Below are positions 56,291 to 64,000 of a stretch of 64,000 nucleotides of DNA, in pieces. Position 1 is the stretch's first letter. Every line of letters begins with the position of its first letter. This DNA comes from Amborella trichopoda. Its lineage: Eukaryota; Streptophyta; Magnoliopsida; Amborellales; Amborellaceae. The translations under genes and the position numbers were made by a program. Under the pieces are notes generated by a model that was not told where the DNA came from, searched no databases, and saw nothing but the letters and a program-made list of their open reading frames with translations. The DNA lies in assembly GCF_000471905.2 (NCBI RefSeq), contig NW_006497600.1, positions 1,687,990 to 1,751,989 of the forward strand, read 5' to 3'.

Positions 56291-57722
56291 ATTGGAAGTA
56301 TTATAGCCTCAATGTATTATTCCCTATCTCATTGCTCTGATATCCCTTGTAATAATGCCTGATTAATTGCAAAACCATCAATTTTAAACCCCTCTTGACT
56401 AGCACATGTACCGCACCATTCCTCTCTATATTTTGATGAGTCGAAAAGTAACATCCTTATCATTAAATGTCTGGTGAAATTCATCCATTACATATCTTCA
56501 AGCCCAATGTTTATTCTCTATTCTTCTAATATCACATAATCACATTTGATGATTCCCTTCAATACTAATTTAGCAAGGAACCTGACCTTGTGGTAGACTT
56601 CCCATGCTTACCGGACCTGGGTTCCCTTTTTTAAGAGTTTCACCCACATGATAGAGGAGGCCCCCAAACACTTGATTTCACTCTTTATCTTTGCACTTGC
56701 TCCCTCATGCATTTCACTCTTTATCTGTGCACTTGCTCCCTCATGTAAAATACATATTTCAGAGGGTTTTCTTGAACCTAAATGATAGGGTAAGCAAATG
56801 GTAATTCCAAAAATATAAATAAAAAAATTGATGCCCTTAGAACCCCTAGTTCAAACTTCGGACCGTCCAAAAATGGGATCGTCCATGTTCAATCTAGTGG
56901 TGTGATTTTTCATCATATTCAAATTCTTTTTCCTTTTTTGGGGTTGGTGGCTAGTTTCAATAGGTTAAATCTCCAATATGGATCTAAAAAAAATTCCTAG
57001 TCAGGGTTTTGCCCATAGGAACAACTATACAGTTTGCTTAATCTTATTCCAACTTCTTAGTTCTAGTATACAAGGTACTGTTGATTTTGACACGGTTTCT
57101 ATAAGTCCATGTAGAAACGAGTACCCTCTTAAAAATCTATTTTTGAGATGGATTTTTGGACCCAATTTTTTAAGAATATATAATCTCTAATATGGAGATC
57201 ATGAATATGAAAAAATAAATACTTTTAAAATTAAAATTAATAATTTTATGAAGAAAACATTTGGACCGTTAGTTTTAATTGTTTTTAGATAGACCACCCA
57301 TTTGCAACCGTCTTTAAGATGGATGCTTGGGGGACACAAATATAGAAATGCGCAAATTAGGTGGGGCCCATTATGTGCCACAAAGGGTGGCACGCCCCAC
57401 CTAGGTGGCTTTCTATTTTGAAAGAGCATAAGCTCTTGACTTGAAAGATAAGGAACTTGTGTTTTTGGAAAGCTTGAGCCTTGTGGTAATTTTGAATCAA
57501 ATTTTAGTATGTATGAGAAGGCTTGAGCACAAAATAAAAAAAGATAATATTATCATAGATTAATTTCTTATTTGAATTAATTGATAGGAAAATGGTTTAA
57601 GAAGTGAGGGATAATGGTTCTAGCACCTACATGGAATAATTGTCCTTTTGATTTTTGTAACTCACTAAGCTTAGGACCAAATTTCAAGTTTAGTTGCTTT
57701 AGTAAATGAGGATACTTCCATC
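56291..57722. other. intergenic sequence with an inverted MITE fragment
   Basis: 57120-57310 is an inverted partial relative of the MITE at 37820-38165 ('tttttggacccaatttttta' and 'ccgtctttaagatggatgct'). 56660-56750 has a short tandem doubling of 'tttcactctttatct.tgcac' with 'ttgctccctcatg'. No gene. Confidence 0.45.
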
Positions 57723-58279
57723 CTTTTAACTAGGGTTTGAAAACTCGGCGAGTCGAACTGGACTCGCCTAGTTCAACTCGAAAACCGGTACACCCGTGTC
57801 GGTTCCACTGCAATACCAGGAATCGCTCGTGTCTATAGAGAACCGGGCGATTCCCAACAGTGAATCGCCTAGTCGGGCCGGTTCTCAATAGTGACTCGCC
57901 CAAGAATACGGGCTGCACAGTGTTCTTCATGATTTTCATGGTTTTTTGTCATTTTCTTATCATTTTTCATCTTTTTCAGCTTTACAATCGAATCTTACAA
58001 GCTTTAATTTAAAATTTTCAGCCATTTCAATCAATAAAAGGTAATAAAAATCACCGATTTTGATCACAAAAATTTGGATCTGTGAAGAACGAAGCGTAAG
58101 TTTTAGGGTTCCGCCATTTCTCCGATTTCAAGCAAAAGAAGGCATCATTTTTTGTAAAATTTGAGGGTTATTGATCGTAAGAGTGTTGTTCAGAAGTTTT
58201 GTTCAAAATTTATGAGTATTTTGGATGATTACATATCAAATTTGAATTTGAAGCTACGGGTGCACGAAAAATAGGTAAG

Positions 58280-58990
58280 AACTGCGTTTTTTTTTTTCCT
58301 GCTATTCTATCAAATATTTTGCAAATAATGTGTTAAATTTATAGGGTTTTGATTCCTTATAGTGTTGTTTATTATCACATGTATTCAATTTGATTTTATT
58401 TATTCCATTTGAGCTTGATTTTTGAGAAAAAAAGACTGATGTCTGTGAAGAAAAAATGAACTACGATTTTTTTTTTTTTCCGCCATTTTATCAATTTTTC
58501 TTAATATTTTACAAATAATGTGTTAAATTTATAGGGTTTTGATTCCTTATAGTGTTGTTTATTATCACATGTATTCAATTTGATTTTATTTACTCAATTT
58601 GAGCTCGATTTTTGAGAAAAAAAAAAGACTAATGTCTATGAAGAAAGAATGAACTGCGGTTTTCTTTCTTCTTTTTTTTTTTTTTTTCCATTCGATCAAT
58701 TCTACTCAATATTTTGCAAATAATATGTTAAATTTATAGGGTTTGATTTCTTATAATGTTGTTTATCTTCACATGTATTCAATTTGAGCTTGATTTTTGA
58801 GATTGAATGACTGATATCTGTGAAGAACTGCTCTTTTTTTTTTCCTCAATTCAATCGATTTTATTTAATTTTTTGATAAAAATATTTTAATAATATAGGG
58901 CTTTGATTCCTTATAGTGTTGTTTATCATAACATGTATTCAATTTGATGTAATTTATTCGATCTAAGGCGGATTTTTGAGTTGGAATGAC
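58280..58990 (+). repeat. subterminal tandem array in the 4.9-kb hAT element
   Basis: About four units of roughly 165-205 bp, each T tract + 'ccgccat/cctgct' + 'caatattttgcaaataatgt' + 'tatagggttttgattcctta' + 'tagtgttgttta' + 'gagctcgatttttgag'. Homologous to the array at 23980-24850. Confidence 0.85.
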
Positions 58991-59517
58991 TGATATTAGG
59001 TGGGTCTGTGAAGAACTGCGTTTTTTTTTAAAAAAAAATTGATGATCAATTTTTTTGAAAAATTGTAATTTTTCAAAAAATTGTGAAAATCATGACCAGG
59101 TTTTGATTATCGTGAGGAATTAAACAATATTTTTAATTTTTATTGTTAAATTTTTAGTGCAAAAAATTGCATGTTGATAGATTATTTATGTAAAAAAATA
59201 CATGTTATTAAATTTTTAATGCAAAACTGTATTTTTTAATTTGTTGTTAATGCAATAAAATACATTAACAAATACATGTTGTTAAACTGTATTATAATGC
59301 AATTTTGCATTAGAAAAGTATTTTTAATTTTTTAAATTTTTAATGCAAAAAATACATGTTGTTAAATTGTATTATCATGAGGAATTAAAGTGAATATCAT
59401 TGTTAAAAAATCGTGGCATATTTGATAATTATATTGTCTTGCATTTTTCAATTTTATTTTTAAATTTTTAATGCAAAAAATGTATGTTGATACATAAATT
59501 GTATATATATTCTTGAT

Positions 59518-59619
59518 AATTGAGTTGTAGCCATGTTTAGAGCTTGCAATGTAAGAAAGCAGATGACGATAATTGAGTTGTAGCCATGTCTCTAGTAATG
59601 TAAGAAAGCAGATGACGAT
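59518..59619 (+). repeat. ~53-bp tandem duplication at the 5' edge of the transposase exon
   Basis: 'aattgagttgtagccatgt' ... 'aatgtaagaaagcagatgac' occurs at 59518 and again at 59571, with a small indel. It duplicates what looks like the splice acceptor (tgtag|cc) and the first codons. Confidence 0.85.
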
Positions 59620-62195
59620 ATTTCTCAAGGCTACCAAAGGTAAAAAAATTGCAAAGCAGAGGATGAATGAGGAGATAACTAGTTTATTTATGCCATCAAG
59701 TGGGAATGATCCAAAAGAGCAATATAATAATGACTTGAAAATGGCCACAAGAATAAGTTTACAGGAAACATACCAGAGGGAACGCGAGTTTAAAATGCCG
59801 GGTGGTTATGATATGGGCATGCATGGTGGGCCTAGCTCAGACATGCATGGCAGGCCCAGCTCGAGCATGTATGGCGGGCCCAGCTCAAATATGTATGGAG
59901 GGGCTGGTAGCAATATGTATCAAGATGAATCAGACGTTGAAGAAATTGTTTCTAGCTTATCTAGGAGTGCCAGTATTGCAAGTCATGGTCGTATAGACTC
60001 ATTTCTCTTAAAGCCTAAGTCACAACAGATGACCCTTAAAGGCATGGTGAAAAGTACGAGGAACATGTTGGACAGATATGTTGGTAAATGGTTCTACGAT
60101 AAAGGGATCTCTTTTGATGCAGCCAATAGCCCATATTTTCCACCTATGGTCAACGCAATCTAGAGAGTTGGGCTCGGGATAAAGCCCCCGGCAGCATATG
60201 AGCTCAGTGGGCCAATCTTAGATGAAGAGGTGGAGGAAGTTAGAAAGTGGATTGAAGAATATAAACAGAATTGGCCACGAACAGGCATTACTCTCATGAG
60301 TGATGGTTGGTTGAATAAAGTTACAAAAAAGAGTTTTTAAACTTCTTGACCCATTCCCCAAAATGTACAACTTTTTTGTCTAGCAAAGACGTATCAAGGA
60401 TAAGGAAGGATGCAAACTTCTTGGTACGACTACATGATCAGATAGTGGAGGAGGTGGGAGATAAGCATGTAGTCCAGTTTATTATGGACAATGTGCGTGC
60501 ATGTGTTTCTGCGGGCAGCAAGTTGATGGATAAGAGGAAGCATCTAGTACGGATCCCGTGTGCTGTGCACAACATCGAGCTTATGTTAAAGGAGATCGGT
60601 GATATCAAAATTCTGAAGGAGACTCTACAGGAAGCGAGGTTGGTGTCAAGATTTATATATAACCATTCTAAAATTTTATTTTTGTTCAGGAAACAGTCTA
60701 AGAAAAAAGAGATAATCAGGCCTGCCATAACCCGCTTTGCGACAAATTACTTGACTGTGGACTCCATTCGAGAATCTAAAGGTGCAGTAAAGAGATTGTT
60801 TACCAGTGACGAGTGGTTAAATGACCGCCTCTCGAAGTTCAGTACCGGGCTAAAAGTGGACAGCATAGTATCAAATAGGAGGTTCTGGTCTTGATGTTCC
60901 AGTGTCGTAGAGGCCACTGCCCCTTTGGTCACGGTGTTAAGAATGGTGGATGCTAACAAGAAAGCTACCATGGACATCCTTTACGAAGGTATCGAGAGGG
61001 CCAAATCAGCTTTTGAGGAGAAGTGTAGTTTTGTTAGTAAAGTGATCGAGATTATAGAAAAAAGATGAAATGCCAAATTTGGAGGTATAATTCATTATGC
61101 AGGTAAATATATATTTATATTATTAGAATGTTTCATTCTGTATATTTTCTAGGTTACTACTTCAACCCAAATTTTTTCTATTTGACACCTGAACATCCTC
61201 ACAAGATTATGAAAGGGGATACATTATTGCCAGGTTGGAGAGAAGCCATTGAAACCAGGTAGCAACAATATGAGAGGCATTATTTAATATTTCGGTAAAA
61301 ACTAGATTGAGTTGTTATATTTGTGAGGAATAAAGCACTAAAACAAAATATTTTGTTTTAGCTTGCTATATATAGGGATGTTATAGGATCCTTCGGAACT
61401 AGACTTACCAAGAATTCTCGAACTAAGATGGATCCAAGTTATCCCCTAACTAATATTTTGTTCATTCATATATTAAATCTTATGAATTGTTCTTGTCCTT
61501 ACAATGCTTTTTGCATTTTAATCCAGCTGAATGGTGGGAGATATATGGTAGTGACGCAGCTCACCTAAAGAGGATAACAATCAAGGTACTCTCCCAGACA
61601 TGTTCTGCTACTGGGTGTGAGCGAAATAGGAGTACGTTCCAACGGTTGCACACTACTAGGAGGAATCGACTCGCTTCGGAGAAGCTTCATAAACAACTTA
61701 AATCTCCGAGAGACAAATAAGAAAAAAGCTTGAAGACTATGAGCCGATAGACTTTGACACAATATTTGTCACAGACACAGCAGAATAATAGGTAGTAGAA
61801 TAAGATGAGCAAGTGTTGCACAAGAGAGCATTCATTGAGGCTATCGGTGAGGAAGATCTTGAAGAAGGTGATGAGCAGCATGAAAGAGGAAGTGGCGCGC
61901 CAACATATCCACAATTAGCCGGAGATGTCGGTGATATTGCACCTAATGAGGGAGAGTGGGAAGGAGGTCTAAGGGAAAATGAGAGAGATGATGATTCAGA
62001 GGCCACCTAATCCCAGCCAAATTATTCACATATCGAGTCCCAACAACAAGAGGATAGGGACGAGCACGACAGTGTAGGTGAACATGAAGGATGGACAAGC
62101 TTCGAGGATTTTGGATTAGGACCACAACAAAACACTAACACTCAGGGATTTGGGTATAATCAGGTGCCCTCTAATTTGGATGATTCATTTTAGAA
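59584..62195 (+). pseudogene. hAT transposase (DUF659 and hAT dimerisation domains), broken
   Basis: Recognisable parts in order: SSNVRKQMTIFLKATKGKK; a GGPSS peptide repeat (about 59817-59910); a DUF659 segment (SPYFPPMVNAI, stop at 60161, IKPPAAYELSGPILDEEVEE, GITLMSDGW); the catalytic-core region VVQFIMDNVRACVSAGSKLM, IPCAVHNIELMLKEIGDI; then APLVTVLRMVDANKKATMDI; and the dimerisation motif AEWWEIYGSDAAHLKRITIK, TGCERNRSTFQ. A small intron with intact GT-AG sites lies at 61103-61152 (HYA|GYYFNP). Breaks: stops at 60161 and 60891, a frameshift near 60330, and stops near 61065 and 61260. An N-terminal BED zinc finger was not found. The family excises and reinserts DNA by cut-and-paste; this copy cannot encode the enzyme. 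Confidence 0.9.
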
Positions 62196-62840
62196 CGAGT
62201 CAATGAATTGTCACGTGAGCAAGATGAAGAACGACGTCGTCTGTCATTTTATTTCTAGGTCGTATGGCACGAATTGTATGCCTTATTGTAGTCTATGTAT
62301 GATGATATACTTAATCCATGATAATTCTATGTTTATCCTTTTGTGTGATGTAAATTAAACGGTAAATAGTAGTTCATGCAGGGAAAGAACATATCAATAT
62401 TCGCATACTCATGCAAAGAAATGAAAATTCTTAATGGAGTACCCTCCTTTCTTATTGAATTCCTAAAAAACAACATTTATAATGAATTTTAATAATTTTT
62501 TCAGATTTTTTTTAAAGCTTAATCCAATCGATTTGGCCGATTCCTCGATCTGGATCGCCGATTCACCGATCCGGATGGGTTTTTGAGGTGCCTGATCAGG
62601 GTCACCGATCCACTTTTTAATCCACTGCTTTTAATTAAGTCCAACAGTTAGAAAAAATACCGTGCATATCATAGTTTTGGGATAGACCACTTGCTAGTGA
62701 CATCAGCTAGTAACCCATGTTGAAGGGAAAAAAAGAAAATAGACCAAATAAACCCACTCTTTGCAAAACCTTCTCTCTCTCCTTTGCAACACCCTGTCTC
62801 TTTTCTTTATGAAACCTTCTCTCTCCTCCATGCCTTAGTA

Positions 62841-63152
62841 TAGGGGTGGCAATGGACTTGACTTGGGAGCCGAGGGGGTAGACCCGATCTGGATCTGTGT
62901 ATAGGTCCAAAAATTAGGTCCTACGGGCCGGGTTTGGGTCCAAATCTTTGACCCGAACACTATTTGGTTCCAAGTCTGGTAAAATTTTTCGGGTCCCAAT
63001 ATATGAAATATATTCAAATATAATTAAATACATAAATATTTTTAATTTTTGGGTCAGGTCGGTCGTCCTACACTATATTTTTAGGTCCGGCGAATTCAGG
63101 TCCGATCGGGTATGGGTCCCGCCAGATCTGACCCAACCCGTTGTTACCCCTA
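62841..63152 (+). mobile_element. hAT-like GGGTCC-rich MITE with 8-bp TSD (6/8)
   Basis: TAGGGGTGGCAATGG (62841) to TTGTTACCCCTA (63152), flanked by CCTTAGTA (62833-62840) and CCTCAGTT (63153-63160). 312 bp, non-coding, with the internal AT segment 'aatatatgaaatatattcaa' shared with 32081-32395. Confidence 0.8.
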
Positions 63153-63160
63153 CCTCAGTT

Positions 63161-63433
63161 TATAAGAAGCTATAGCTGGGACTTGGTACCTAACAAATGA
63201 GAAAGCGGTTTTTCGGGGAGAAAGTTGGTTTTTGGTGAAGTATTTCGACAAAAATTGATTATTCGGCAGTGAAGAGCTGTAACATAACATACTGTGATGA
63301 GCTACACAAGATTTTTGTAGGCAAAAGTTGGATTTCGGCAAAAAAAAACAAAGGAAGCCATCTTTTGCCCAAGAGGGAGAGAATTTGGCCAATAAAACCC
63401 CTTTATTTTTTAATAGAGATTTTTTGTTTTTTT
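63161..63433. other. intergenic sequence, nothing recognised
   Basis: Contains repeats of 'ggcaaaagttggatttcggc'-like wording on a small scale but no gene or element boundary. Confidence 0.35.
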
Positions 63434-63660
63434 GGGTAATTCAGTGGGGAAGACAGACCCCTACCTTTTGTTTTAATTAGTTAGTGGTTTTTGAAGCTGT
63501 TAGTGGAAATGGAAGCTACAACATACAACTGAGGTATGGAGTGTGCTACAACCATGACCTCAGCCCCTTTCCCGAAAAAGTGGTAAGTCAGTGGGGATTT
63601 GGACCTCTACCCTTTGGTGAGAATGAAGTTTGAGACCTCACTATAGGGCTCAACAATACT
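63434..63660 (-). repeat. SINE-like retroposon fragment(s) with GGGTA module and A-rich tail
   Basis: On the minus strand the module GGTAGGGGTCTGTCTTCCCC, ACTGAATTACCC is followed by an A tract (complement of 63421-63433). A second module lies upstream (63583-63612), preceded by AGTGAGGTCTCAAACTTCAT, loosely like a tRNA B box. Similar modules next to A tracts lie at 30508-30552 and 44853-44900. Class uncertain. Confidence 0.35.
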
Positions 63661-63956
63661 ACAACCATTAGAGAAATTTATGATAAAAACATATGAATTT
63701 TCAGGCAAAAAAAGTGCCACACAAAATAAAACTACTGGATTACATTTTCAGGTGAAAAACAAGTTGTCTAACTAATCGTATCATTTGGGTTAAATTACCC
63801 ATTTCCCCATAAAAGCATTGTAGACACCCCATTTTGGATAAGGAATTCATAAGTGCATGATACCTAAACTTATGACCTAAACCCTAGAATTGCTTACTCA
63901 AAATCCAGAGATTACCAGGATTTCAAAAGGAACCCGGTTTTTATGTGGCTAAGCCC

Positions 63957-64000
63957 ACATACGTAGAAATGCGGGCCTCTAAATAATTCTATTTTTTAGA
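63957..64000 (-). repeat. MITE fragment cut by the window end
   Basis: 'acatacgtagaaatgcgggc', then 'ctctaaataattc', is the complement of the right end of the repeat at 29150-29180 ('gcccgcatttctacatatgc'). The rest lies outside the window. 63661-63956 holds nothing recognised. Confidence 0.55.

Larger units (their letters stand above)
57731..62627 (+). mobile_element. hAT transposon (Ac-like) with decayed transposase, 8-bp TSD (7/8)
   Basis: Flanked by CTTTTAAC (57723-57730) and CTTTTAAT (62628-62635). The left end TAGGGTTTGAAAACTCGGCG and the complement of the right end CAGTGGATTAAAAAGTGG correspond to the termini of copies 1, 2 and 4. The layout is: CGAGTCGAAC-rich left end, a four-unit subterminal tandem array (58280-58990), AT-rich spacer, transposase remnant (59584-62195) and a right end with repeated GATC.GGATCGCCGATTC text. 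It is the longest member in the window and the only one with most of the transposase gene, so it represents the source structure of the family, although itself inactive. Confidence 0.92.

Overview
This window is nuclear DNA of a flowering plant. The evidence is spliced genes with GT-AG introns, pyrimidine-rich leaders, a phytochrome-interacting bHLH gene, a plant F-box/LRR gene, a plant-type L1 LINE carrying an RNase H domain, Ac-like hAT elements with a DUF659 transposase, and a probable mitochondrial atp1 fragment. Base composition is AT-rich. A non-grass angiosperm (magnoliid or eudicot) is the best guess, but the species cannot be read from the sequence. There are two assembly gaps: 20 N at 24562-24581 and 614 N at 43518-44131.

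Two host genes can be supported. (1) An F-box/LRR gene on the minus strand has a clear first coding exon at 5929-7118. Its 3' exon(s) were not found below 5929 and may lie beyond the window start. (2) A complete six-exon bHLH gene on the plus strand (38912-47036) encodes 487 residues and matches the UNE10/PIF8 group of phytochrome-interacting factors. It has a promoter with a G-box and a TATA box, a CT-rich leader with a short uORF, a degenerate phytochrome B-binding motif, a 31-residue Gly/Ser tract, a canonical bHLH domain and a Met/Gly repeat.

The rest is mostly transposable elements, many with boundaries that can be read directly. A 4.9-kb hAT element at 57731-62627 carries a decayed transposase. 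Two internally deleted relatives lie at 8233-9524 and 23442-26155, and an inverted relative at about 55030-56290; three of the four have 8-bp target duplications. An end-to-end L1-type LINE of about 6.7 kb occupies 14924-21595 on the minus strand, flanked by an 11-bp duplication. A coding-less LTR element (27318-28977) sits inside an older MITE whose unoccupied relative is at about 37.8 kb. Mutator-like MITEs with exact 9-bp duplications lie at 50718-51257 and 52407-52799, and relatives of both are elsewhere in the window, one in intron 5 of the bHLH gene. Smaller hAT-like MITEs (GGGTCC-rich), a Harbinger-like element, several tandem duplications and microsatellites fill the remainder.

I saw no unknown multi-gene system. 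The most informative material is the set of readable transposon histories and the sequence oddities of the UNE10-like gene (Gln to His at the end of the phytochrome B-binding motif, the glycine tract and the uORF).
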